DNA of 64,000 bases from Atriophallophorus winterbourni (Eukaryota > Platyhelminthes > Trematoda > Plagiorchiida > Microphallidae), in NCBI GenBank assembly GCA_013407085.1, contig JACCGJ010001453.1, positions 1 through 64,000 on the forward strand, read 5' to 3'. A program made the translations under genes and the position numbers. The notes below the pieces were generated by a model. It saw only the letters and a list, made by a program, of their open reading frames with translations. It was not told the DNA's origin and did not search any database. This document shows, piece by piece, positions 22,740-34,838 of the stretch; position 1 is the first letter of the stretch; every line of letters starts with the position of its first letter.

Positions 22740-24655
22740 TCAATATACAGGTCCGATAGTGGAGTGCTCTTTGACATAAGCATCCAGTTTCGATTTGAAA
22801 TCACGGATCGTATAAGCGTTCGCAAAGTTATTAAACTTGTCCAGGAGGATAAAGAAGAGTATCAAATTAATCTGATGGATAAAATTGAACGAAACCCGAA
22901 GCTCCTCTTCCAGATCGTGAACAGTAATGCCAGGGTGAAGCCAGGCGTTTCCGCTTTACTTATTGCATCCACTGCTCTCGAAGCCGCCAACGAACTCGAT
23001 CAATTTTACTGTAGAGCGTTCTACCCAAACGATCGATTATGTTATGTTATACATGCATTCAGATCGAAAATTGACACAATACACGAAATCGTGGTGAACC
23101 CCGAGAGTGTCCTGGTGAGGCTACTCAGGTTAAATACAAAAATTCGCCTCCTCCTAAAACAATGCGCACATGCTCTTTTCAACCTATCACTGAGTTGTAG
23201 AAAGGTTACTGCTGATTGGAAAATTTGATTAATCACTCCGATATTGAAAGGCAGGAACCGATCCTATCTGTCCAACTACAGACTAGTCATATTGCTGCCA
23301 GTGGTCTCTAAACTTCTCGAACGATTTGTAGCTGATGAACTTATCAAACATTTGGATCAAAATAAGCTTCCTTTCATCGCACAGCAAGGATTTAGGTCAA
23401 CACACTCCTGCCTCGCCAATATTCTTATAACTCTTGATAACTGGACTCGAGCCGTGGATAATGGATACCCAATCCATGCTTGTTACTGGGATATGTCTAA
23501 AGCTTTTGACAGTGTTAACCACAGCATACTGCTACAGAAATTGGAGTTGCTCGGGGTGGGTAGCAAATTATTCGCCTTGATAAAAGACTACTTGACTGGT
23601 TGAGTCATCATGGTTAGAGTTGATGAGGCAATATCCAGCCCAGTTGAGGTTACAAGTGGCGTACCTCATGGCTCAGTCATGGGGTCAATACACTTCCTGG
23701 TGTACGCGAACGATATTCCTGAAACCGTACGCAGCAAAATCATTTTATTTGCGGATGACATCAAAGTTTGGACTAGCGTATGCACCATAGAAGATTGCCA
23801 AATTCTACGAAAATATCTCGAAGCACTTCATGCATGGTCCTTACGAAATTGCCTGCCATTCAACATCCATAAATGTAAAATGTTAAACACCGGTAAATCA
23901 TTCGAAATAACATACTCTCTGGGATCTCAGCAACCTTCATGGGCTATGGAAGAGAAAGACCTGGGTGTGTGGATTAGCAGTAACTTGAAGTCTTCACGGC
24001 AGTGTTCTGTGGTATACAAAAAGTCCTGCCAAAGCTTAGCACTGCTCAGAAGGATATTCGGTAGTTTCACAAAGCAGATACTACCACGGATATTAACACC
24101 TATGTCAAACCAACAATGGAGTACGCTGTTCAAGCATGGTTTCCACGGTTACAGAAGGACATGACCTGGCTGCAACGCGTATACCACCACGCTACAAAAC
24201 CGATGACCGGACTATACAACAGGCCATACGAGGAGAGGATTGCAACTCTGAACCTGCTTGACCGTCGTGTCAGGGGTGACTTGATCCTTCTGCTTAACAT
24301 TCAGCATACAGTGGATCACCCACTTGAACACCTGTTTTATCAGCAAGATGCAGGTGGTAGCAGATCTCATGGCTACAAGTTAATTATTCCACACTCTAGA
24401 TCAAATTGTTGAAGGTTTGAGTTTGTTTTATATGGAGCTCTCTGCGCCCACATATCATTTGTGCTTCAAGCGTCAGCTTGTTCAAGGCTGAACTTGACAA
24501 GTATATGTTGATCAAATTTAATCTCGCACCTCAATACATAAGCTGACTTTCCGTATTGAATAAAGCATCGTTGTTGTTTTATGCATTCCCTATATTTTTA
24601 AGCTACGGTTACTGTAAAAATTTGCTTTTTGGACCATTAAAACGTTGAATTACTT
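22740..24655 (+). pseudogene. CR1-like LINE copy (5'-truncated ORF2, RT nearly intact)
   Basis: Starts in the linker before RT (KLVQEDKEEYQINLMDKIERNPKL) and covers the full RT: LSNYRLVILLPVVSKLLER, FRSTHSCLANILITLDNW, WDMSKAFDSVNHSIL, TSGVPHGSVMGSIHF and ILFADDIKVW with intact FADD. The C-terminal part has AMEEKDLGVWISSNLK and MEYAVQAWFPRLQKDM. Defects are a frame change at about 23230, a stop at 23603 and a frameshift at about 24110. It ends near 24655 with TTGAATTAC-type units. It is closely related to the minus-strand copy at 54115-57100. Confidence 0.88.
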
Positions 24656-26795
24656 TGAATTACCAAGCTTTAGTCACAGCAATCAAATCAGGGAATTGTC
24701 AATCGAAACAATCCATCGAAGCGATCGTATTCCAGGCTCCGCTGGGTCTTAGTGACCACTCAGTGCTTGGGTTCGACCATGTTTGCAGTACTCAACAATC
24801 GCTTGCTCCGAATGGGGTGGTTCGGCGTGTAGATAAATTGGCCCTGAGTAAATCGCTTGTTCAGATTCCGCATTTTCAGACGGACAACATGAGCCCTGTC
24901 TCGCAGTGGAACAAACTTGTAGGTTTTCTGAAAGTGAAGATAGACGAGAACTCACACATCGTTCAGAAAAGGTGCGCACATGAACTTCATTTGTTGTCCG
25001 CAGCAAAACAAAGAAGTGGATAGCACTGCAGCGAGTAGCGTGGGTGCAGCATAAAGTCAACAGTACTTCTACTTATTGACAACATGTCCGTATGTTACGC
25101 AACAAAGTGACTGCACTTATTCGAGAGGATAAGGAAGCGCACCAATTGATGCTTCTGTCAAAAATGTGCGATATTTCGATATATCCAGTGATTGTCGCAA
25201 GTCATTTGCTCAAACTAAATGTAAGAAAATCCCCATGAGCTGATGGCATCACACCGGATGTGCTCAGGTTCTGTCAATCGTCAGCTTTGTGAACCGCTCT
25301 CCAGCCTGTTTAACTATTTGTTGCTTAAGGAAGTGGTACCAAAAGATTGAAAGTCCAGCGTGATAACACCTATCTTCAAAGGCGGCTGCCGATCTGACGC
25401 TGCAAACTATCGTCCCATCACACATTTACCTGCTATTTCTAAAGTCATGGAACGTATAGCCTCGAAAAGAATGGTTGCACACATTGAATCGCATAATTTG
25501 TTTTCGCCAGCGTAGCATGGATTTCGATCTCACCGATCTTGTCTTAAAAATCTTCTCATAGCGTTAGACGACTGGACAAGGAGTTGGATAGAAGTTCTTG
25601 TATCCACGTCTGTTAACTAGACATTTCGAAAGCTTTTGACAGAGTCAATCATGCTTTGCTTATCCAAAAACTGATACGTTCAGGAATATGTGAACCGCTC
25701 CTATCATGGTTGTGCGACTATCTGTCAGATCGCGACCCCCTAGTTAAAGTTAACGGAGTGCTATCCTGAACGTTCAAAACCACCAGTGGAGTCCCACAAG
25801 GATCTTTGCTAGACCCGCTCCTCTTTCTGTTGTACATAAACGATTTACCCCACATCATATCGTCCAAAATGGTCCTGTTCGCAGATGATAAGAAAATTTG
25901 GACGACAATTAGTTCTGTAGAGGATTGAGAAACTGCAAATGGATTTGGACAGCGTGCCGAATTGGGCGGCCATGAATGTCATGTCATTCAATATACAGAA
26001 ATGTAAGATGCAAGAATGGCAAGAATGTTCCTTGGACATATCGATTGGGAACTGAAAACCTAGCATGGAGCTCGTTCGAAAAAGATCTTGGATGGTGGAT
26101 TAGCAAGAAACAGAAGAGCACAGCGCACTGCCAGCATATATATCGACGGGTAAACAGATTGTTAGGAATCTCTCGAAGAATATTTGGAGGATTCTCTCTG
26201 GTAACGTTACCAAGGATAATGAATGTCTACCTTCGCCCTACGATGGCGTATGCGGTAGAGGTCTGTGCTCCTTAGCTGCGAAAAGATATTGCTCTCTTCG
26301 ATAAAATCTTTCATAGAGCAACAAAGTTAGTGATGGGTCTTCGCAATGTTCCGTACACCGAAAGATTACGACGTCTGGGTCTATGCAACTTTACCCAAAG
26401 GAAGATACGACGTGACATTATTTTGGCCTATCGAATTGTGGCTACTAAAGGACATCCACTAAAACACTTACTTGATTTGCGTGACGGGAAAGTGACACGC
26501 AGACATACCTTATCCCTTTACGTTCCAAGTTCCGTGTTGATTGTCGGCGCCATTTTTTCGCCGTACGTGCTATATTTCTTTGGAATTCCCTACCCCGACA
26601 TGTGGTGGATTCTCCTTGCCTGGCGATGTTTAAAGCGAAATTGGGCTTGCACTTGCAAACGAATATCATTCGTGAGCCTCAAATTTGATATTCTCTATTG
26701 TTTTTTATACTACTGTATTTTTCATGTTTTATTCATACCGCAATCCCGTGGTGTAAATCATTAACTTTTTAATCATAAGTCCTTGAATCCTTGAA
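24656..26795 (+). pseudogene. CR1-like LINE copy (partial endonuclease to 3' end)
   Basis: Begins in the endonuclease end (APLGLSDHSVLGF, 24740-24770), directly after the tail of the previous copy. RT blocks follow in several frames: LDISKAFDRVNHALL (about 25630), TSGVPQGSLLDPLLFLLYINDLP (about 25790) and VLFADDKKIW (about 25875). The C-terminal part has RIFGGFSLVTLPRIMN and KLVMGLRNVPYTERLR. It ends with TTGAATCC units at about 26777-26795. Stops are scattered throughout. Confidence 0.85.
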
Positions 26796-26869
26796 TATTT
26801 TTCAGTTCTGCCAAATTATTGACTAAACATTGAGCATCGTATAAACACATTTGATCGATACTGCTCTAT

Positions 26870-27930
26870 GTAGTGATGAATCATGTGACATGTGAGCTTT
26901 TCATTAGTCGCGACCGCTTGAATCGACAATTGGGTCTTGTTGTGAATTGCTCGGTCCGACTCGATTTGACCGGACCTATGACGTTTTTCGATGCATTGAT
27001 TTCTTGCATTTGGATGGAAACGCTGCTACCCGTTGTCTCCAGTCGAGAGAGTTTTTGGCTAATGACATGGGATTTGTGTAGGCTATGTATAACATGCTTG
27101 GGTAAATTTCGTTTTCCTTTATTCCATTCCGACCTTAATTTCGGCCATAGCGCTGGTCATGAACGTAATCTTAAAGGTTGTCGGTCGATCCCCTTTATAT
27201 TATGACGAAAAAGGAAGCCGAAAATTGTCCAAAACAACGACATTAGAAATATCAAGAGAACACGCAATGTAGCACCACTGCTTGTCGTCGTGCTCTACGG
27301 TTTCCTGAATCAATGCCTGAGTGGAACACCAAGTAGAACTATACTTCATAATTCCGTTTTTCCTTGAGTCGGGATCTGTCTTGAGTAGGTAGGCATTCAT
27401 AATTACGTTCTTGATATCAGCATCGCATTTCAGTTTGACGTTTGGTAAGCAAGCTTCACCTGTGTGAGCTGAAGTTGAGTGGCGAGTTAGACGAGTCACT
27501 TTGTCAGGGATTACATGTTCAATTTGCATTCGGTAGCAAAGTTGAGACCATTTCTCGAGATCGTGTTTCTGTTTGCCATCAAACAGGCTTTCTTGGGACT
27601 CGCTAACGTTCGTACATATCACGCTCAGTGCGTACGGGGAGTTGTTATTACGAATAGGAAAATCAGACTCTTAGGACTTAAGCGATTTTGGACTTGACTT
27701 TGTGAGTCGGGCCTACGGCGATGATCGTTTTAGCTGATTCCAAAACGGGATGAACCCTGCTTTCTTCCTTTTTGTCACACCAATAGCCTTAGTCTCAGCT
27801 TCCTTCAGTGGTAGTTCCGAAATCGTTGTATAGATAATATGGTCTACATCAGTGATCACCTGCGTACTCACATGATTTACCAATATGTCCTCCACACGTC
27901 GAAGACTCAACTCGAAACTGGCCATTCTAT
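26870..27930 (-). pseudogene. CR1-like LINE ORF1 fragment
   Basis: On the minus strand the blocks VICTNVSESQESLF, KQWCYIACSLDISNVVVLDNFRLPFSS, YKGDRP and ITFMT correspond to WRYIACSNDLFNAVVVDTFRVPFSPKY in the ORF1 part of the copy at 44500-44650. The N-terminal half also matches the ORF1 remains at 56620-56900. The frame is broken by stops and shifts. This ORF1 type has no zinc knuckle that I can see; a nucleic-acid-binding role is inferred from its place in the element. Confidence 0.7.
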
Positions 27931-30355
27931 TTTGGATTCAACAGTATCGCCATCGTGAAAAGAGTTAGCTCTACAACGAAAACAGGCATAGCAGGCGCCT
28001 GAAACCATTTCATTATTTTTTAGATAGAACCCGTTGTATAATCAACGGGTGAGTAACGAATCCCTGTGTTGTTCAAGGCAAAAGAAAAAACTATTTCGAG
28101 ACTAATAACTTGATTGATTCCAATCGATGTTACATGATCCCCTACGACAGGTTATGCATTCAATACTACTCAAATGGGATCGGTTAAACGGCAGATGTTG
28201 GTGATGGCTGTAAAGTTGAAGGACGTGGGTTCGTAGCTAACCTCAATAGGAAAATATATACCCCTAATATGTTTTACCTTGAACGAAATTCCAGTCCAGT
28301 GCTGGCGAGTAGTCTTGCTTGCGAGTATGTTGACAGATCTAGTGTGGTAGAACTCACGATAAAAGCGAAATATCTTTTAAATCCATGTAAATTTAAATCA
28401 GTATATTCGAACTGTAATGATTCAAACTATCTGTGCAATATGTCATACGTGTTTGTGCTTTACTATCTGTGATTGGGTATAACTGAATGATAAAGAACGA
28501 TAAACAAACTCGGTTTTTGTTCAAAACACGGTTTCATTCACGGTAAATTGGTTTTGGTGTCAAGCGAATCACATTCGAGTTCTCGATCACACCGTAGATT
28601 TTTCAAAGTATACAAGTAATAACTGAATCGAGTATTCCAGTCATTGAAGAAGCGTAGATGAGCAACGTGAGATCAAGATTGTATAGTGGAAATTATGTGA
28701 CACATGGTGATAAAAGAAGTACAGAAGGCGAATAAGATGTACGAAAGGAAAAGATTAAATCACAGTGTTCAGGAAAAATAAAGTGACCCTCATTTTAGGA
28801 TGTTCCATTCTCGAGCTGAACTTGAAGAGAAAAAAGCCGGATATGTCTTACGCGAATTCTGCTCTTAACCCAGACTCTAGACCAACAGATGCCTAGGTCA
28901 CAATAGGCATTGTACAGTGACATTTAAATTGTATGGTTCAAATTTCGCAAGGTCAGACAAAAATGGTTGGTCCAGCAGATCCGGACTAATAATCATTAGT
29001 TCAGCTTTTACGAAACTTGACCTTTAGAAAGCAAAATAAACTCCATCAACGTTGTCGCATTCCTATGAGATTTGCTCGAGGTCATGTAAACTTGAACATG
29101 TGCGTTAGTCCGTTACAGATTCATAAATGAATTTTATTCAGTCTTATGGTTCACTCAATATTTTTCATACAATAAGTTTGGAACATTCGAAATGCAACTA
29201 AAATGAGCTTATTGGAACTCGAAATTATTGCGTAAGTACAAAAAATCGAAATAATCGCGGCATCGAATAATATTATAACATCAGGAATGCAACATGCGGA
29301 AGAAAGAGGCGCCGGATTCGAGCAGCGTATCTTTAAACGATTTCGTGCATTGTGTGGGATAATGTGTGCTAGAGTATTTATCAAGATCCAAGATTTAGTG
29401 TCTGAAAGCATTCAGCATCCTTTCCTGTCTTGCGTGCACTGTATAAGTTTTACTGCTATAATGCCTGGCAGAAAATGAGGAAAAGTTGGCAAGTGTGATT
29501 GCCGAGGTCAGATCATTAATTCATTCTCACTGAGTATCGAAGATGGTGCCTGCCATTCCGAACTTTGTTGCTAAACGGTGTGCCGAAAACATTTAGGATA
29601 TGTCCTCCAGTAACAAAGTAAGACGAACCGGAATACCAGGTCCGGTCATTGAAGGAGCGTGAAATTAATGTGTAAATGACATCGTTCAGTGCAACATGCT
29701 TAGTATATATGCCATTTGTAAAATATTTTGTGTCCGGTAAATCAATAACAGAGTGAAGAAATGAGTCTTGGCTAAACTAGCAGAAGTTCGAATTGCATTG
29801 AGTTTCAATAAATTATGTTCGTTCTTGTCATGTGCGGAAATGAAATTGCTAATGTACAAATTGTCATCGCATGAACTAAGCGGAGGTAAATCACGTTGAT
29901 CTCGTTGAATAGGCTTTTTAATTAGATAATGGAATGTGATTAAAGCAGTTTATGGAAACCAAACCATATTTGCGTATATATTCAGGAAAAATCCTTTGTA
30001 GATTCAAGTTTCAATGCCAGTAATTGCTAGAGTCTGTTATTTTGATGTTAAACATTTGTCTAAGCTTCATACGACCAAAACCATGATTTTTATGTGGACG
30101 TTAGTGTTCAAAGACGAGCTGTCATATGAAAAAAGACATTTATTAAGCATGTATGAGGTACACAAATGCGTCTACTTCAGAATAATTTTAAACTTGCCTG
30201 TGGTCTCCCGACACGCGGAAAAAATCAACTGCGGACTGTGTACGGCTGCAAAGTCATTTAGATACTCACCATGAATGGTCCGTTCGGAATAAGCTGCAAT
30301 TCAATTTCCAAAATTCAAGGTGTTGCAAATCGGTAAGCTATTACAGTACCAATAT
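27931..30355. other. AT-rich intergenic stretch, no gene recognised
   Basis: No domain-bearing frame, RNA or known repeat was identified. It is one of the longest stretches without recognisable transposon sequence. Confidence 0.45.
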
Positions 30356-30359
30356 CAAA

Positions 30360-30922
30360 TTGGGCAGACGGTTTTGAGCCGGACCGAGTCGGAAAGTGAT
30401 TCTGAAGTCTGGGTATGCAGCAGCCTGAAGAGCAGCCTGCATTGTGAGGTCATCTAGAAGCGTGCTTCCAAGCTTCTTGGTATGCTGCGATGGGTCTTAA
30501 GAACCTTCTCGCCTGGAACGTTGCCCAACATCATGAAAGCCTACTTAATCCTAACTGTGGAACATGCATCAAAACTTTGGACTCCGTTTTTAAAAATGCG
30601 AATACTATTGCTGGATAAAATATACCATCGTGCAACTAAGCTCTAAGTGATTTCCGGAAACTAACGCACGAGGACCTGTTGCAAAAATTGAGACTCTTTT
30701 AAAACATTTATTCGAATACCTTGAGTGACAACATGTAAGCAGCCACTGAGCGACACTATAAATTCCCCACACTCTTATCAGCTGTCGCCGATATTTTTAT
30801 TCTGTACGTGTCTGTATCCTTTGGAATGCCCTCCCCAAACTATTGTCATCGCCCCCAGCGTCGAAACTTTCATTAAAAGTTTGGGCACTTATTTGATGCA
30901 AAATGGTTTACCGACACCTCAA
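30360..30922 (+). pseudogene. CR1-like LINE C-terminal fragment, interrupted
   Basis: Heavily decayed ORF2 end. The last part, in the frame of 30725-30920, aligns with the IFLFCTCLYPLECPP and VETFIKSLGTYL blocks (compare the RRYFY and WNSLP-type end of other copies). It is cut at about 30922 by an RTE-like fragment, and a CR1-type 3' end resumes after it. Confidence 0.65.
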
Positions 30923-31862
30923 GAATCATTGCTCACTCACAAGAGCACCTTCAGTCGCTAATGGACTGTTTTGCGTCGGCATGCAAAGACGTTGGGCTAA
31001 CAATCAGCATGAGCAAGACAAAGTCCTTGGTCAAGGGACTGTATCGCCTCCCATCATCGCTGTTGGAAACTGTTGGCTTGAATCAGTACATCATTTCACA
31101 TATCTTGGTTCAACCATTGAGGATAGCCTCTCGCTAGACACTGAGATTGATAAGCGGAGTGGCAGAGCAGTTGCCATTCTGTCCTGATTGAACTCTTGTG
31201 TTTGGGGTAACCGCAAGCTGACTGTAAAGACAAAGATGACGGTATACAGCGTGTGCGTACTAAATGCTTTACTGTACGGCAGTAAAACCTGGACCACTCA
31301 TGCAAGACACGAACGGAAGCTGAATGCTTTCCATCTACGATATCGTCGATGGACAGTGACTAATGCTGAAGTGCTGTCAAAAGCAGGTCTACAGAGCATG
31401 TTCACCCTTTTGCGACAGCGGAGCCTGTGGTGGCTTGGTCATGTCTACAGAATGGAAAATGGTCCTATTCCAAAAGAACTACTCTATGGTGAGTTGCAAT
31501 TAGGAAATCGACTATTAGGCAGACCGCACTTGCGGTACAAATACGTTTGCAAAAGAGATATAAAAGTTCATGGCATTGACCCGGCGAGTTGGGAATAACT
31601 TGCGCTTGACCGTTCACATTGGAGGCCTTATGTAAAGCGTCGTCTGAAAGCTGGGGAGGAGCAGATACAGCTCTTGGCTGCTAAACGCAGATCACGCCGC
31701 CGGTGTGCAACTGATGCACAATCGCTGCCAGCGCTACGGGAGAGATTGTTCCTCCCGAATCGGACTGTTTAGTCATTCCAAAAGCTGTAGAACATGAAAA
31801 TTCCTGCGATTGTGATGTACGTCTATGTTCGACATCGACCGAAGGAGGCCAACAACATACTT
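30923..31862 (+). mobile_element. RTE-like LINE fragment inserted in a CR1-like copy
   Basis: 5'-truncated just after the RT active site (HSQEHLQSLMDCF near 30945). It continues through SMSKTK, HFTYLGSTIEDSLSLDTE, LLYGSKTWTTHA, WLGHVYRMENGPIPKELLYGEL, GRPHLRYKYVCKRDI and the zinc-finger end (about 31690-31800). Only two or three stops interrupt it, so it is younger than the other copies of this family in the window. CR1 3' sequence follows at 31863-31965, ending in TCTTGAATCTTGG. No clear target duplication was found. Confidence 0.75.
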
Positions 31863-31965
31863 GACGTTAGGTAATTATTTTTATTCCTTGTTTCATGAAC
31901 GAATATTTACTATGATATGGTAAATGTGAAGCTATGTGCTTTTTGTGACCATAAAATCTTGAATC

Positions 31966-32340
31966 TTGGAGGCATATGAATGCAATAAAAGTAACAAGCT
32001 CTTGCAATAACTGTCGACGGAACTTGACCATCATGAGTAAACGTTTGGTTGAAGATATTTTACATTTTTCCGATTACGCGAAATTTTTCTACTCCTCATG
32101 CCAACTACACCTTCAAAAAGCATTTACCTCTACCTCGCTTTTCTAAACTTATCATATACGCATAATACGGTTTTATTTCTCTGCTTGAAAATTTTGAATC
32201 GAACTTTGTAGCTTAAATTTATACGCATATGCTAGAGTAGTGTTCATCGAAATGCATTTGTAAAAGAAATGTTTAAACTTGAACTAAAGCCATGAGTAAA
32301 CCCGTATTGTTTCGATGTGAGAAACAAGTTTTACTCAACG
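31966..32340. other. Intergenic, nothing recognised
   Basis: AT-rich, with no coding or repeat signal identified. Confidence 0.4.
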
Positions 32341-33150
32341 TGGCGGGGATGGAAATAGTAACTGATGTTATTGTTGCAAATAGGTAAAGATTTCCCATTC
32401 CCATTCTCAAACAACCCTGGATCGCAAAAACTGGAATGGACCACAAAAGAAAAGGGTCTCGGTGTATGGATTAGTGGAAGTCCTAAGAATAGCATGCGAT
32501 GCGAAGCCATGTACAAACGAATTAGACTCACGCTAGGTATGCATCGGTATGTTTTCGGACGTTTTTCCCGTGGATTAATCCCTATGATCATAAATATGTT
32601 TATTAACACAGTGATGCATTTCTCAGTGCAAGCTTGGGCAACATGGCCACAAAAGGACATCAAGGTGCTCGGGAGGATTTATCACAGAGCAGCTAAAATG
32701 GTTAGCTGTCTCCGCAACCTACCATATAATGATCGACTGGTTCATCTTAATTTGGATACACTGGCTCACATATGTATTCGATTGGATTTAATCCTCACTT
32801 ATAAAATACTGATCTCAAAAATTCATCCTATGAGGCATCTATTATGTGTCCTCTCGAACCATACCACACGGAATCACACATTCTCACCGAAACTGTCGTC
32901 GGTTCTTCTATTCCTGTGAGCGTTTGTTTCTTATGGAACTCCCTACCGTCAGATGTTGTGCAATAATCTAGTGAAAGGGTTTTCAGGAACAAATTGGATA
33001 TATTTATGCGTAGTAATTCCACCCTACATCCCGTTTATATAGCATGATCTTTATCCAAACGAATATTTTTCCATCATACCGATATAATACATGACATTTT
33101 TTTTACTAACTACAAAACTGTCGATCTTCTTAGTGCCCTAATTTATTTTG
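32341..33150 (+). pseudogene. CR1-like LINE copy, same subfamily as copy A, cut by the gap
   Basis: Aligns closely with 7465-7678 and then 9954-10250 of copy A: IGKDFPFPFS, GSQKLEW, TMHRYVF-like, NMFINTVMHFSVQAW, KDIKVLGRIYHRAAKMVSCLRNLPYNDRLVHLNLDTL. It is therefore the uninterrupted version of the site where copy A received its RTE insertion. The 3' untranslated part runs into the N gap. Confidence 0.85.
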
Positions 33151-34150
33151 NNNNNNNNNNNNNNNNNNNNNNNNNNNNNNNNNNNNNNNNNNNNNNNNNN
33201 NNNNNNNNNNNNNNNNNNNNNNNNNNNNNNNNNNNNNNNNNNNNNNNNNNNNNNNNNNNNNNNNNNNNNNNNNNNNNNNNNNNNNNNNNNNNNNNNNNNN
33301 NNNNNNNNNNNNNNNNNNNNNNNNNNNNNNNNNNNNNNNNNNNNNNNNNNNNNNNNNNNNNNNNNNNNNNNNNNNNNNNNNNNNNNNNNNNNNNNNNNNN
33401 NNNNNNNNNNNNNNNNNNNNNNNNNNNNNNNNNNNNNNNNNNNNNNNNNNNNNNNNNNNNNNNNNNNNNNNNNNNNNNNNNNNNNNNNNNNNNNNNNNNN
33501 NNNNNNNNNNNNNNNNNNNNNNNNNNNNNNNNNNNNNNNNNNNNNNNNNNNNNNNNNNNNNNNNNNNNNNNNNNNNNNNNNNNNNNNNNNNNNNNNNNNN
33601 NNNNNNNNNNNNNNNNNNNNNNNNNNNNNNNNNNNNNNNNNNNNNNNNNNNNNNNNNNNNNNNNNNNNNNNNNNNNNNNNNNNNNNNNNNNNNNNNNNNN
33701 NNNNNNNNNNNNNNNNNNNNNNNNNNNNNNNNNNNNNNNNNNNNNNNNNNNNNNNNNNNNNNNNNNNNNNNNNNNNNNNNNNNNNNNNNNNNNNNNNNNN
33801 NNNNNNNNNNNNNNNNNNNNNNNNNNNNNNNNNNNNNNNNNNNNNNNNNNNNNNNNNNNNNNNNNNNNNNNNNNNNNNNNNNNNNNNNNNNNNNNNNNNN
33901 NNNNNNNNNNNNNNNNNNNNNNNNNNNNNNNNNNNNNNNNNNNNNNNNNNNNNNNNNNNNNNNNNNNNNNNNNNNNNNNNNNNNNNNNNNNNNNNNNNNN
34001 NNNNNNNNNNNNNNNNNNNNNNNNNNNNNNNNNNNNNNNNNNNNNNNNNNNNNNNNNNNNNNNNNNNNNNNNNNNNNNNNNNNNNNNNNNNNNNNNNNNN
34101 NNNNNNNNNNNNNNNNNNNNNNNNNNNNNNNNNNNNNNNNNNNNNNNNNN
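33151..34150. other. Assembly gap, exactly 1000 N
   Basis: An unbroken run of 1000 N, a conventional placeholder length, so the true gap size is unknown. Open frames across it are artefacts. Confidence 1.
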
Positions 34151-34335
34151 GTCAACCATGGATGCACATCACAAGCAAATGATGGTTTAACGCCCCGCAG
34201 CTTTTAGAATGACTAATCGGTCCGATTCTGGAGGGACAATCTATCCCGCAGTGCTCACAGCGATAGGTTTTACTCGGTTGATGGGCGTCAGTTGCACGCC
34301 GGCGGCGTGATCTGCGTTCAGCAGCCACGAGCTGT
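34151..34335 (-). pseudogene. RTE-like LINE 3' terminus encoding a zinc-finger-like motif
   Basis: On the minus strand YRCEHCGIDC followed by SRIGPISHSKSC gives a C-x2-C-x12-H-x4-C pattern. The same terminus is present in decayed form at 14284-14590 and 31690-31800. The rest of the element lies in the gap or is missing. Confidence 0.65.
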
Positions 34336-34838
34336 CAAATTGGGCCAAATGTATAACCTGAAATCAGCTGCCTTAGCTTATATTATGTATCAATATCGTA
34401 TTCGATAGATGATGCTACAGCATCATAAATGACCGGAACAGTGTGTCTGTGATTTGCTGATATGATGTAGCAAACAGGGCGGTATTTCGATGTGGAATGA
34501 TTGTTTATCTTGTATCAGATAACATATGACTACCAATCGGGACAGATGATGAATATAGTATATGTGCTCCACATGCATATCTGTGTTTGGTTTTGGTCAA
34601 TGGAAAACCACATCTAAACGTCGTATCGTGTTTTCTACTAAATGGCCGCAATTTGCGCATTTTCATGCAAACAATATTCAGTACACTGATAAATAAATAA
34701 AAATACTACTTGCATATTCCCTTGCACTAATCCAATTGGTTAAAATAAACATCTGCAATATGATTGGCTCTGTCGAAATATCATTCCTTCTGCAATACCA
34801 CAATTTTATGTTGGTGAAGAATTCGGTGCTAATAAAAA
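34336..34838. promoter_or_regulatory. Upstream region of GPCR gene 3 with ATTGG boxes
   Basis: TGATTGGCT (ATTGG at 34763-34767) lies 71 bases before the ATG, like the box before the other two GPCR genes. CCAATTGG lies at 34732-34739. No TATATAAA was seen between box and ATG. Nothing else is recognised in this stretch. Confidence 0.45.

Noticed and set aside
33130..34182. Long open frames across the gap
   Set aside because: They consist of translated N and have no meaning.
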